DNA from: Haloglomus litoreum
GTDB taxonomy: Archaea > Halobacteriota > Halobacteria > Halobacteriales > Haloarculaceae
Direction of reading: 5' to 3'
Assembly: GCF_029338515.1 (NCBI RefSeq)
Contig: NZ_CP119988.1
Coordinates: 248,001-312,000, forward strand
Length of the DNA: 64,000 bases
This document shows positions 49,963-59,060 of this stretch, in pieces; the first letter of the stretch is position 1, and each line of letters opens with the position of its first letter. The notes under the pieces are model-generated. The model saw only the letters and a list, made by a program, of their open reading frames with translations, ran no database searches and was not told the origin of the DNA. The position numbers were made by a program, and so were the translations under genes.

Positions 49963-50864
49963 CAGGTGTCACCCCCGGCAGCGGCGGCCTCGTGCTGGGC
50001 CAGTCGGCCGTACACCTCGAACCACTCGACCGCGGAGGCCGCGAGCAGTTCCAGGTACGACGCCTCCGCCTCGGAGAACGACCGCGGTTCGTCGTCGTAG
50101 ACACAGAGCGTCCCGACGGGGAGCCCCTCGTCGGTCCGGAGCGGCGCCCCGGCGTAGAAGCGGATGCCGTACTCGGCCAGCGCCTCGTTGTCGGCGAATC
50201 GGGGGTCCGTCGCCGTGTCCTCGATGACCGTGACCCCCTCCTTCAGGATGGAGTACGTGCAGATGGACTGCTCACGGGGCATCGACGGCAGGTCGGGACC
50301 GGCGCAGGCGAGCACCTCCTGTGTCGACTCCCCGACGATGTTGACCGACGCGCGTTCGAGGTCGAAATGCCGGACCGCGAGGTCGGTGATGCGGTCCAGT
50401 GCCGCGGCGAGCGCCTCCGATTCGAGGTCGAGCCCCGTCAGCGTGGCGAGCCGGGCGGACTCGTCGTCGGGGAGTGGGTAGGCGGTCCCGGTGCGGCGCC
50501 GGACGGTCACCGCGACGAGTGCCGCCAGCCGGTCGGCCGCCGCGGGACTCTCCCGGTGGAGGTACTCGACGACGAGCGGCGTCTCGAGCCCCTCGGTCAC
50601 CGTCGCCCGGTCGGCCGCGGTGAAGAGGATACACCCGATGTCTCGGGCCTGGTCGCGGACGTACCTGACGAGGTCGAGCCCGGTCCCGTCCGGGAGATCG
50701 AACTCGGTGACCAGGCAGTCGATGTCGGTCTCCTGTAACTGCTGTTTCCCTCCGGCGACCGAATCGCTCCCGATGACCGAGAGCTCCGGCTCCGCGGCCA
50801 GCCGGGCCCGTGGCCCGTCCGGCCCGTCGTCGGGGTCGACACAGAGGACGGTTGCCTCGCTCAT
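49962..50864 (-). CDS. Receiver-like and GAF-domain signalling protein
   Basis: This 300-residue protein has an N-terminal receiver-like fold (ATVLCVDPDDGPDGPRARLAAEPEL, ETDIDCLVTEFDLPDGTGLDLVRYVRD). The phospho-acceptor position (usually Asp in LxDxxMP) reads TEFDLPDG, a plausible acidic pocket. A GAF domain follows from about residue 145 (FDLERASVNIVGESTQEVLACAG, ...YAGAPLRTDEGLPVGTLCVYD). There is no kinase or output domain, so it must act through its partner, the DUF7504 protein. The ATG at 50864 is used. Confidence 0.8.
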   Translation of the reverse strand: MSEATVLCVDPDDGPDGPRARLAAEPELSVIGSDSVAGGKQQLQETDIDCLVTEFDLPDGTGLDLVRYVRDQARDIGCILFTAADRATVTEGLETPLVVEYLHRESPAAADRLAALVAVTVRRRTGTAYPLPDDESARLATLTGLDLESEALAAALDRITDLAVRHFDLERASVNIVGESTQEVLACAGPDLPSMPREQSICTYSILKEGVTVIEDTATDPRFADNEALAEYGIRFYAGAPLRTDEGLPVGTLCVYDDEPRSFSEAEASYLELLAASAVEWFEVYGRLAQHEAAAAGGDT

Positions 50865-50968
50865 GCCGGTTGACGGTGCGTACTCGCGTGGCCCCCGGCA
50901 TAAACGCTCGGGGCCCTGCGGTGACGGCGCGAGGACGCCCGCGACGGGGACCCCTCACTGTCGACCGC

Positions 50969-51802
50969 TCAGCCCTCGTACAGCTCCCGGACCCTCTCGA
51001 TGTTCCAGGCGAAGCTCCGGCCGTCCTCCGTCGGCGTCTCCAGCACGAACGGTACGTCCGCGACGGCGTCGTGGTTGACGAACGCGGCCATCCCGTCCTC
51101 GCCGATGTGGCCCTCGCAGATGTGGGCGTGCTCGTCCTTGTTGGTGCCGCACTCGTGTTTCGAGTCGTTGAGGTGGACGCAGGCGAGCCGCTCGGTGCCG
51201 ACCGTCTCGTCGAACTCGGCGAACGTCTCCTCGACCCCCTCGGGTGTGGAGAGGTCGTAGCCGGCGGCGAACATGTGCGCCGTGTCCAGACACACCTCCA
51301 GGTCGTGACGGGACTCGTCGCAGACGTACGCGAGGTGTTCGAACTGCCCGCCGAGCTTCGTCCCGGACCCGGCGTCGGACTCGACGAGGATCGTCACCCC
51401 GTCGGGCACGTCGAGTTCGTCGAACGACGCGACGGCGTTCTCGAGGCCGCCCTCGACGCCGGCGCCGGTGTGGGCCCCGAGGTGGACGTTGACGTAGTCG
51501 ATGTCGAGGCGGTCGGCCACGTCGAGTTCGGTCTGCATCGAGGCGACCGACTTCTCGTGGAGGTCCTCTTTCGGCGTGCAGAGATTGACCAGGTACGAGG
51601 AGTGGATGACCCACGGGCCGACCTCGTGTTCGGCGGCGAGGTCACGGAACGCCGCGGCGTCGTCGTCCTCGATGGACGGGTCGGCCCAGACCTGCGGCGA
51701 GTGCGAGAAGATCTGCCCGCAGTTGCCGTCGTACTCCAGTTGCTCCTCGACCGCGTTCTGGACACCACCGGCGATGGAGGTGTGTGCGCCGACTCTGAGC
51801 AT
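50969..51802 (-). CDS. nfo: Deoxyribonuclease IV (AP endonuclease, Nfo type)
   Basis: This 277-residue TIM-barrel enzyme has [55 protein letters not shown] and [19 protein letters not shown], the three-zinc ligand set of endonuclease IV. It cuts DNA on the 5' side of abasic sites in base-excision repair. The length is typical. It is monocistronic, and its upstream region marks the left border of the accessory island. Confidence 0.92.
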   Translation of the reverse strand: MLRVGAHTSIAGGVQNAVEEQLEYDGNCGQIFSHSPQVWADPSIEDDDAAAFRDLAAEHEVGPWVIHSSYLVNLCTPKEDLHEKSVASMQTELDVADRLDIDYVNVHLGAHTGAGVEGGLENAVASFDELDVPDGVTILVESDAGSGTKLGGQFEHLAYVCDESRHDLEVCLDTAHMFAAGYDLSTPEGVEETFAEFDETVGTERLACVHLNDSKHECGTNKDEHAHICEGHIGEDGMAAFVNHDAVADVPFVLETPTEDGRSFAWNIERVRELYEG

Positions 51803-52413
51803 GGCCGGGGGTGTGACTGCGGGCGGGTAGTGCCTTCCGGTCGCGGCGAGGCGGTGGCGGCCCCCTTCCGACGGGTGCGAATCACTCAGCCGGGGAATCG
51901 TATCGTTGCCCGCCCGGCGAGTCTCCCTGCAAGTTCAAATTGGAGGGCACAGCTATACCCCCTGGTGATGGCCACAGATTCGCTGTCCGTGTCCGTCGAC
52001 CCTCATCCGGACAGTCCCGAAACGGGGCTATCGCTTTCGGCGGCAGCGCTTTCGAGTGACTGTTACCTCGAGGGTGAGACTCCCGAACGACAGACCACGC
52101 TGCTCCACGGGAGGTGTGTGCAGTGCGCGAAGGGTAGGCCCGGGTTCTGCTATGTCCATCCACGTAGTCCGGCACCGCGGGAGCTGCTGGCCCGCCTCCC
52201 GGAGCATCGGCTTGGGGATGTCGTCTCTCGATTTCAAACGGAGTCGCCAGCTCAAGCGGCTGGCTCTCTCGCTGGCCGGCGAGTCGGTATCGACCCCTTC
52301 GCAGGCGTTGCCCTCGATATCGATGGCGGCGAGTTGCTCCGACTAGATGCCACCAACAGCGGTGACCGTGGCCACGATAAGAAGTTAACACCCTCATCAC
52401 CCAATGAGGCCCC
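51803..52413. other. Unclear stretch between nfo and the accessory island
   Basis: About 610 bp without a confident gene. A plus-strand frame from ATG 51968 to 52417 would encode 149 residues (MATDSLSVSVDPHPDSPETG...) with a CxxC (CVQCAKGRPGFC). It has poorer codon bias than neighbours and no family, so I give it low weight. It could be a decayed gene. Confidence 0.35.
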
Positions 52414-52560
52414 ATGACCGACTTCGCCTCGCTTGAGTCCCAAGACGTCCGGGAGTACTGGGCGCACGAGGAGCGCAGCGAGTCGCAACCGGTCGAGCCG
52501 CTGGGGGCTTTCAACACCGACCGCTACGGACCAGAAGCCGCTCGACACGAAACAAGGCCC
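52414..52560 (+). pseudogene. Truncated gene start (haloarchaeal endonuclease-like N-terminus)
   Basis: The frame from ATG 52414 starts MTDFASLESQDVREYWAHEE. Openings like this, an xDxREYWxHE phrase, are typical of larger haloarchaeal DUF91/nuclease-like proteins. After about 20 residues the pattern is lost and the frame runs into the end of the convergent nuclease gene. It looks like the remnant of a gene cut off by insertion of the next one. The assignment rests on one short motif. Confidence 0.3.
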
Positions 52561-52561
52561 G

Positions 52562-53563
52562 TCAGTCCGAGCCCTCCAGCGCAGTCGTGGCAGCAGGCTC
52601 AGCCGTCAGCGCGGCGAACGAGACGTAGCGATGGCCCTGCACGAACGCCACGGTCTGGTCGGAGTCACTCGCGGTCTTGTCGTTCGGAATCGGCCCCTCG
52701 AGCTCGACCCCGTCCGCCAGAAAGAGCACCTTCTCTGCCTCCCCGTATCGCTCGGAGTCCGCCGCACGCAACTCCGCGACGACCTCTTGCAGTCGAGTCT
52801 CCTGAGCAGCCGACAACGCATCGCACTCCGCGACCCCCTCGGCAGTCAACACGACGCGCTCGACCGAGCCCGTCACTCGCGGGACGACAGGCTTGATCTC
52901 ACCGTCGGTGTAGAAGGCGAGATGCGCGACGGGTTTGAACGAGCGATGCGGCTGGCAGAAGTAGAGCCCGTACTGCTCGTACTCGGGCCACGCCTTCCGA
53001 GCCGCCACGACCAGCACCCGGTCGGACTGCCCACTCACTAGGTCTTCGTCGTAGAGGAAGCGACTGAGCTCACGCAACAGGAACGCTTCGCGCTCCGTGG
53101 GGACGGACAGGCTGGCCTCAGCGCTTCCCACGTCGCGGTCGAGCACCGCCTCGATGGTACCGACCACCGCATCGAAGTTCGCCCACACGACGCGGTCATC
53201 GTCGAGCGCCGCGACCGCCTCGGGCCGGTCGGGATCCGGGGTCAGCACGATCAGTCGACGGAGCTCCGCCGACCCCTCGTCGAGTACCTCTAGGTGGGCC
53301 GCCAACTGGTCCTGATCAACGGCCCCGCGACGCGTTTTCGTCTCGAACCAGAGCGCGGTCGAACTCGTGATGGCGGCATCAGGGACCGACGCGACGCCCG
53401 TCACCTGATTGTCAAACGAGACCAGCGAGATGTCGGATTCGTCGATCAGTGCCTCCAGGATATCCTCCGCGAGCTGGTTGTTGATGTGTTGGAGGACAGC
53501 CATCAGCGTCGAGGTGACCCGGTTCTCGCCCTGGGTGTACGTCGAGAACAGTGGATTCGGCAT
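52562..53563 (-). CDS. Predicted PD-(D/E)XK nuclease-like protein
   Basis: This 333-residue protein has a nuclease-like core near the N-terminus. VPDAAITSSTALWFETKTRRGAVDQDQLAAHLE places Asp62 and Glu74-Thr75-Lys76 as the PD...ExK site, followed by a helix with Gln. The rest (REAFLLRELSRFLYDEDLV..., VLVVAARKAWPEYEQYGLYFCQPHRSFKPVAHLAFY) is a second domain I do not recognise. It probably cleaves DNA, perhaps as a defence protein. The ATG at 53563 is chosen; the frame is open upstream, with no homology. GC content is lower than in the core genome. Confidence 0.65.
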   Translation of the reverse strand: MPNPLFSTYTQGENRVTSTLMAVLQHINNQLAEDILEALIDESDISLVSFDNQVTGVASVPDAAITSSTALWFETKTRRGAVDQDQLAAHLEVLDEGSAELRRLIVLTPDPDRPEAVAALDDDRVVWANFDAVVGTIEAVLDRDVGSAEASLSVPTEREAFLLRELSRFLYDEDLVSGQSDRVLVVAARKAWPEYEQYGLYFCQPHRSFKPVAHLAFYTDGEIKPVVPRVTGSVERVVLTAEGVAECDALSAAQETRLQEVVAELRAADSERYGEAEKVLFLADGVELEGPIPNDKTASDSDQTVAFVQGHRYVSFAALTAEPAATTALEGSD

Positions 53564-53717
53564 GAGTGGGGTACAGAGAGACGGAGTAAAACACTCCGGG
53601 GGCAATGCTTTGCTCCTCTTGAAACGCTCAGAATACGAACTTATCCGATAAATAGAACATGGTTCTCCGCCCGCCAGTATGTTGATTCCGAAGGTTAGCG
53701 GAATTCCGAACCGAATC

Positions 53718-54227
53718 TTAGCATATTCTCTTGGAGATATCCAGAACTTCCCCTTCCAGCGACGGATAGTCATAATACTCGCTTTCGTCGCTTTCCTGCA
53801 GAGACTCGATGTACCGCTCTTTCAGATGGTTCAGAATCCGCCACATCTTCATCACGACTTCGTCGCGTTGCTCCTCAGCAACGGTAACGTAGATATCCTC
53901 CATCGCTCTGTTCCCACTGTTAGCCTTCGATGTACTTGTCTTAGGATCGTACTCTGAGAGGTGCTCCTCGGCATACGGCACGAGTTCGTGTGAAAGATTG
54001 TGCCTCCGTTTCTTGTCCTCTCCCTCTACATCGGGATAGTTGTCGAAGTAGCCAGCCACGCCAGGCAGGTTCGCGGCGATAATCAGGACGTCACCGTCAT
54101 CCAGATATTCTACCATGACAGCTGCATTCCGTATCTGCAGCGTAGACTGCTGGACTTCGTAAGGGAAGGTGTAGATCTCATCGACTTCGTCTCGTTTCCG
54201 GAACGAAATGCTTCGTGTGGATCCCAT
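53718..54227 (-). CDS. Unknown protein in the accessory island
   Basis: This 169-residue acidic protein is of no known family: MGSTRSISFRKRDEVDEIYTFPYEVQQSTLQIRNAAVMVEYLDDGDVLIIAANLP opens it, and a helical part ends it. Codon use is AT-richer than in the core genome. It is in the same direction as, and 75 bp downstream of, the gene at 54303, so the two probably form a unit. Confidence 0.6.
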   Translation of the reverse strand: MGSTRSISFRKRDEVDEIYTFPYEVQQSTLQIRNAAVMVEYLDDGDVLIIAANLPGVAGYFDNYPDVEGEDKKRRHNLSHELVPYAEEHLSEYDPKTSTSKANSGNRAMEDIYVTVAEEQRDEVVMKMWRILNHLKERYIESLQESDESEYYDYPSLEGEVLDISKRIC

Positions 54228-54302
54228 TCTACTGTTCCTCCTCCCGAGCTCCGTTCAGATTGTTCTCGTACTGTTCTTGTTCCCTGGTGTCGGTATGGTC
54301 TA

Positions 54303-55034
54303 TCATTCTAAGTCCTCTTTTCCCACGCCGTGTTCTTTGTCGACGATCACCGGGAGCGGTTCTCGTTCCTGAACTGTTTCAGTCCACAATTTCTGGTGCT
54401 CTTCGATGCCTTCCGCAGTGAGCTCAGAGCCATCGAGGAGGTGAATCTTCGACAGAGCTTCCGCATCGACTGTCGGGTCTTTCAGAGCTCGTTCGAACAG
54501 AAGGTAGACGTATTCGAACTCTTGCTCGAGTTCATCTTTCAGTGCCGCTTCTTCAGCTGCTCGCAATTCTTCGGTTCTGAGTCGTTCCTGAATCTCCCGT
54601 ATTCGCTCCTCTTTGTGCTTCAGTGTTGCCAGCAGCAGATCGCCAGTAGGAACCGGCTCTGTCTCTATCTCGATATTGACGTTGGCCAGCTTGTTATTAG
54701 CGTAGAACGCCTGTGTGATTGCGTCTTCCAGACGCTCTGGGTGAGGGTCGCGATTCATCCACAGCCCAAGGATGAGGAGAGACAGTGCGTACTGGGACGA
54801 TGACCGTATCCGATGTCGTTCGTCCTCGTCGTCGGGGTAGAAGGTTTGCTCAAGATCGTTCTCGGGCAGGAACTCCCAGAGCAGGCGGGCGTCAAACAGG
54901 CTGTTTCGGATTCGTTCTCTAATCCGTTGTCGGGTATTACGTTCAGCCCCGTCTGAGAGGTCTTTCTGTCCCGCGAGGTACGCCCGGTCGTCGGGTGTGA
55001 GTATCCCTCGCGGTCTTTCTTGTTGTGTTGTCAT
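54303..55034 (-). CDS. Haloarchaeal accessory protein with conserved N-terminal domain
   Basis: This 243-residue protein starts MTTQQERPRGILTPDDRAYLAGQKDLSDGAERNTRQRIRERIRNSLFDARLLWEFL. The opening is shared by many haloarchaeal accessory proteins of unknown role. A coiled-coil-like, Glu-rich segment follows (LKHKEERIREIQERLRTEELRAAEEAALKDELEQEFEY) and an acidic end. It is probably soluble. With the downstream 53718 gene it forms a two-gene unit in the defence-like island. Confidence 0.6.
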   Translation of the reverse strand: MTTQQERPRGILTPDDRAYLAGQKDLSDGAERNTRQRIRERIRNSLFDARLLWEFLPENDLEQTFYPDDEDERHRIRSSSQYALSLLILGLWMNRDPHPERLEDAITQAFYANNKLANVNIEIETEPVPTGDLLLATLKHKEERIREIQERLRTEELRAAEEAALKDELEQEFEYVYLLFERALKDPTVDAEALSKIHLLDGSELTAEGIEEHQKLWTETVQEREPLPVIVDKEHGVGKEDLE

Positions 55035-55309
55035 CGACCCACCTGGTGACAGGTGGCCGGGTTGTAAAAGGAAATCCCATTTATGTAATATCGTCACCGG
55101 AATCCGATGACGAACTGGTCGGCTGGGTTAGACTGACGTTCGCAGTAAGCACATAGAGTTCATTATTGGCCGTTCATAGCAACTGCTGAGAGTGATGCTC
55201 GATTAGTGGCCGACTCGCGGAATAGGGCCAGTCACGCCCACGTCGAACGGTCATCGATTTGGAGGGCCCCCAGAGCCACCTTTTTCGACTATCCCTGATG
55301 TGAGTCGGT

Positions 55310-55774
55310 ATGAACCTCTGGCTGGTCCCCGTCGACGAGGAATCCTTCCAGCGCACGCTCGCCCAGCCGGTCGATCTCGCGGACTGGGACGAGCGCCCGG
55401 GCGACTTCCCCAAGCGGGCACGAGTATGGGGTGTCCGCACCGACCCGGCACAGGGCTCGTGGGAGCGCAACCGGCGCAACCTCGAACGGATGGACCGCGG
55501 CGACCCGTTACTCATCTACCGCAACTCGCAGAGCCGCTACACCGCCACGGGACGCGTGGGCCCGATGGCACACACCGAGTACATCCGCGACGAGTACTGG
55601 AACGGTGGGCCAGCCCTCGATGTCTATGCCATCGAGGACTACGACGAAATCGACGTGGCCCCAGACGTCGTCAACGACATTCTGGGCTACAAGGACTCGT
55701 TCTGGCCACAGGGGTTCTGGCGGGTGAGCGACGATCGACCCATCGACCGTGTCGTTCGCCGGTTCGATATCTGA
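55310..55774 (+). CDS. EVE-domain protein
   Basis: This 154-residue protein is a single EVE/PUA-like domain. MNLWLVPVDEESFQRTL opens it, then RARVWGVRTDPAQGSWERNRRNLERMDRGDPLLIYRNSQSRYTATGRV, and FWPQGFWRVSDDRP near the end. EVE domains bind modified bases in DNA or RNA and are often fused or linked to restriction nucleases. Here it is free-standing, near two predicted nucleases. It reads toward the DUF429 gene, 61 bp downstream. Confidence 0.78.
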   Translation: MNLWLVPVDEESFQRTLAQPVDLADWDERPGDFPKRARVWGVRTDPAQGSWERNRRNLERMDRGDPLLIYRNSQSRYTATGRVGPMAHTEYIRDEYWNGGPALDVYAIEDYDEIDVAPDVVNDILGYKDSFWPQGFWRVSDDRPIDRVVRRFDI

Positions 55775-55835
55775 AGGAGGCGATTGGAATCCCCCTGTCC
55801 CCAGAAGCGATAGCACTCGCCCGAGAGCGACCACC

Positions 55836-56579
55836 ATGGCCACCTACCTAGGTGTTGACTGGGCCGGCAGCTGTTGGCTGGTCGTCGCGGCCGGTGACGA
55901 ACCGACCGTCACCACCGAACCGTCGTTCCTCAACGTCTGGCACGAACACGGGCACGATGCAGCGTCGGTACTCGTCGATATCCCGATTGGCCTCCCAGAG
56001 AGGGGGACCCGAGCCTGCGATGAGGCGGCGATGGATGTCCTCGGCCCCCGACGCAGTACCGTGTTCGCCATCCCATCCAGGGAGGTCGTCGAGACGGACG
56101 ACTACGACACTGCCCGGGAACTGAACGGGGACACACTCGCCAGCCAGAGCTGGTGGCTGTTCCCACGGATTCGGGAGGTCGATGTCTTCCTGCAGGAGAA
56201 CGAGGATGCGACCGACCACGTCTATGAGAGTCATCCCGAGGTCTGCTTCGCGAAACTGGCCACGGAGCCGCTCCCGCCGAAGGACACGAACGACGGGCGG
56301 GACGAGCGGCTCGCACTCCTCGCGGATGCGCCAGCGCTCCACAAGCGTATCGACACAGTCCTGACCGAGCGCGAGGACGGAACCGAGTGGCACGACCGGA
56401 TCTCGGTAGGCAAACGCGACGACCTCCTCGACGCGGCCGTCCTCGCCTACACAGCACAGCAACTTGAGCTGGGCTCTCGGGAGACAGACCAGACGTATCC
56501 ACACCTCCCCGAGGACCCAGCAGAAGATGACGAGCTGGGGCTTCCGATGGAGATCATCTACCCCGAGATGAAGCGGTGA
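55836..56579 (+). CDS. DUF429 family protein (predicted RNase H-like nuclease)
   Basis: This 247-residue protein has the DUF429 signature: YLGVDWAGSCWLVVAAG (first Asp of an RNase H-like fold), VLVDIPIGLPERGTRACDEAAMDVLGPRRSTVFAIPSREV, VYESHPEVCFA and RDDLLDAAVLAYTAQQLE (final acidic residues). The role is not established. Members often accompany accessory or defence genes. The ATG at 55836 gives a fold-aligned start. Confidence 0.8.
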   Translation: MATYLGVDWAGSCWLVVAAGDEPTVTTEPSFLNVWHEHGHDAASVLVDIPIGLPERGTRACDEAAMDVLGPRRSTVFAIPSREVVETDDYDTARELNGDTLASQSWWLFPRIREVDVFLQENEDATDHVYESHPEVCFAKLATEPLPPKDTNDGRDERLALLADAPALHKRIDTVLTEREDGTEWHDRISVGKRDDLLDAAVLAYTAQQLELGSRETDQTYPHLPEDPAEDDELGLPMEIIYPEMKR

Positions 56580-57646
56580 TGATCGGACCGATTCGCCAGC
56601 CACAATGCATCCATTCTCCCTATGAACCGGAGCCGAACCGATGAGGGCTCCCCCTCGGAACGATCGGATTCACAGCTCCGTTTCGGGGATACATAGCATT
56701 TCGATGGCGAAATCGGACGATACAGGAAATTACCGACCGATCGATAGCGGACCGGGTAACGCGCGGAAACGCCATTCTGTCCGGAGAGCGCCGTATTCGG
56801 CAGTTCTGCTGATTCGGTAAGCATGCTGCTCACATTCGAGAATAACAGCTCCCGTTAGCGCCCGTCTCAGCTGTCAGATCGGCCCGGAGAGCGATTACAG
56901 CACCTTCCGACGGGGAATCACGGGGGGGTCCACAGGTCCGACAGACTCCACAACAAACGCCGTGAAACCGCCTGTGAATATCTCATGACGTGATCCGGAA
57001 TAGACACTGATCGACCCGATTGAATTCCTCCGGAAGAACCGCTCTCGATAGAGATTCTATCCTCCTGTTCTACTCACCGCTGGGGAGTCCTGTCGCGGCT
57101 GCCACACAGATTCGCCATCGAGAGGCAGTGTATCGTCTATATTCGGGAGAACGACCAGTCAGTATTCAGAGATTGCAGCGGCACACCGGCCAGTGGCAGA
57201 CGGGCAATTCATACCTCACAGACCGCCTCTTTGCCACTCATGGGGGATACCGAATCGAATAGCTCGCTCAGATTCAATCTCTCGATTCTGCGAATTTCGC
57301 CATGCAGAACCGAGTGTACGCCGGTTTAGGGGATAGCTGGTGCTACACCTGCAGTTCCGATACGTCGGCTACATCAGCGGACTGCCTGCAAACGGAGTGT
57401 AACGACCCATTATCGGCGATTCTCGAAGGTAGTCGACTGCGAAAGATGCTCGTGATAGCCTGCCTCTGTAACCCCGTTCTGGAGCCGCAGATTCACACGT
57501 CTTTTCACACGGCTATGTTGTGGGACATCGACTCGCTGTGCAATTGAAACGGTGGTGTGCAGCCGAGAACTGGAGTCGCGTCGGGACTGTCTCCAGCACG
57601 ACCTCCCCGCTGAAATTTAAGTACGAAAACGGGACCAAACGGCGGT
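56580..57646. other. AT-richer gap before the TnpB gene
   Basis: About 1.07 kb without a convincing gene. Two short frames (57020-57262 and 57302-57547) lack homology, ribosome-binding sites and haloarchaeal codon bias. The GC content is lower than anywhere else apart from the AT-rich spacers. The end (near 57611-57640, TGAAATTTAAGTACGAAAAC) matches the region expected before an IS1341-type TnpB. It is probably decayed mobile DNA. Confidence 0.5.
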
Positions 57647-58882
57647 GTGACCGACGACTACATCCGCCGGACGGCGATCACGCGGCTGGCCGTCGAGGAG
57701 CAACAGCACCAGCTCCTCGAACGGACGGTCACGGCGTGGAAGCGCGGATGTCAGGTCGCGGTCGAGAAGGGCTGGCCACGCTGTTCCAGCAAGCGTGCCC
57801 TCCAGTCACGCGCCTACGATACCATCAGGGACGAAACCGGGCTCGGAAGCCAACACGCAATCCTCGCCACCCACCAGGCGGCCGAGGCGATCAGCGCCTG
57901 TGAGACGCGAGCGGAGAACGGCCGCACCGTGTCGAAGCCGGAGTTCTCCGCGCCGACGGTCCGGTACGACTCGCGGACGATGACGCTGTTCGACGATGGC
58001 ACCGTTTCCCTTGCAACGGTCGAGAGTCGCGTCCGGTGTGACCTCGTCCTGCCCGATGACCAAGACGGCTATCAGTACCAGTACCTCGATGCCGACGAGT
58101 GGGAGGTGACCGAAAGCACGCTCACAATCCGGGATGGGGAGTGGTATCTGCACCTCGGGTTCCGTCGGTCTCCCCCGGCGACCGAACAGGCGGCTGCCGA
58201 GAACGGAACGGTTCTCGGGGTCGACCTGGGTATCGAGCACCTCGCCGTGACGAGTACGGGGCGGTTCTTCGCCGGTCGTGAACTGGAGCACCGACGGGCG
58301 GAAGTCACGAAGCGGCACCGACGCTTGCAGGAGACCGGCACGCGGAGCGCCCACCGAACCCTGACGCGGATGCGACGGCGGGATCGGCGCCGCACGAAGC
58401 ACGACTTGCACCGCGTCGCGAACGGCATCGTCGAGGAAGCCCGTGACCACTCCTGTACGGTGATTGCGTTCGAGGACCTGACGGGGATTACCGACCGCCT
58501 CCCCGGTGCGGAGATGTTACATCGGTGGGCGTTCGACCAACTGGTCACCTACGTCGAGTACAAGGCCGAATCGCACGGCATTCGCGTGTGTACCGTCGAC
58601 CCACGGAACACGAGTCGCCGGTGTTCGCGGACTGACTGTGACCACGTCGCTGCCGCCAACCGCCCCCAGCGCGACCGGTTCCACTGTCAGGCCTGTGGCT
58701 ACGAGGTCCACGCTGATTACAACGCTGCGAAGAACATCGGCCTCCGAGCAGTCCGGTGTGGCCACACGTCGTCACACCGGACGGGCGCCAGTCAATGTGC
58801 CCTGAAATCCGGGACCATCAGCCCCGAGGAGGGGTTCCACCCCGATTCCGATGAGCGGGCTGAGACGCCGGTCCACGGATAA
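57647..58882 (+). mobile_element. tnpB: Solitary TnpB (IS200/IS605, IS1341 group)
   Basis: This 411-residue protein starts at GTG 57647. It has the RuvC-like catalytic residues in GVDLGIEHLAV (Asp near 193), IAFEDLTGI (Glu near 276) and HADYNAAKNIG (Asp near 356), plus a zinc finger, CSRTDC...CQACG, in which the first pair is CxxxxC. No tnpA is next to it. TnpB is an RNA-guided DNA nuclease whose omega-RNA overlaps the 3' end of the gene and the right end of the element. The right end is probably in 58860-58920. The gene looks intact. Confidence 0.88.
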
Positions 58883-59060
58883 GTCCTCTTCAGGACAGTT
58901 GATCAAGGTTCGTGGGGACCCACCCTTTCCGGAGCGCAATCCAACGTATCCTGAGGCGTGGCAAGTCCAAAGTGGCGTTCCCTGCCGTGGAGTACGACCA
59001 CCATCAGCTACATAGGCTGGTCAGTCGTCGTGTCAGCGATGTCGTGGTGGGGAGTTCCAG

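Noticed and set aside
57020-57547. Two short plus-strand frames before the TnpB gene
   Set aside because: No homology, no ribosome-binding site, and codon use unlike haloarchaeal genes; more likely decayed DNA.
58883-59060. Short coding-like stretch just upstream of the 59061 nuclease
   Set aside because: Short frames switch phase and have stops; they may be remains of an older gene, but none is supportable.
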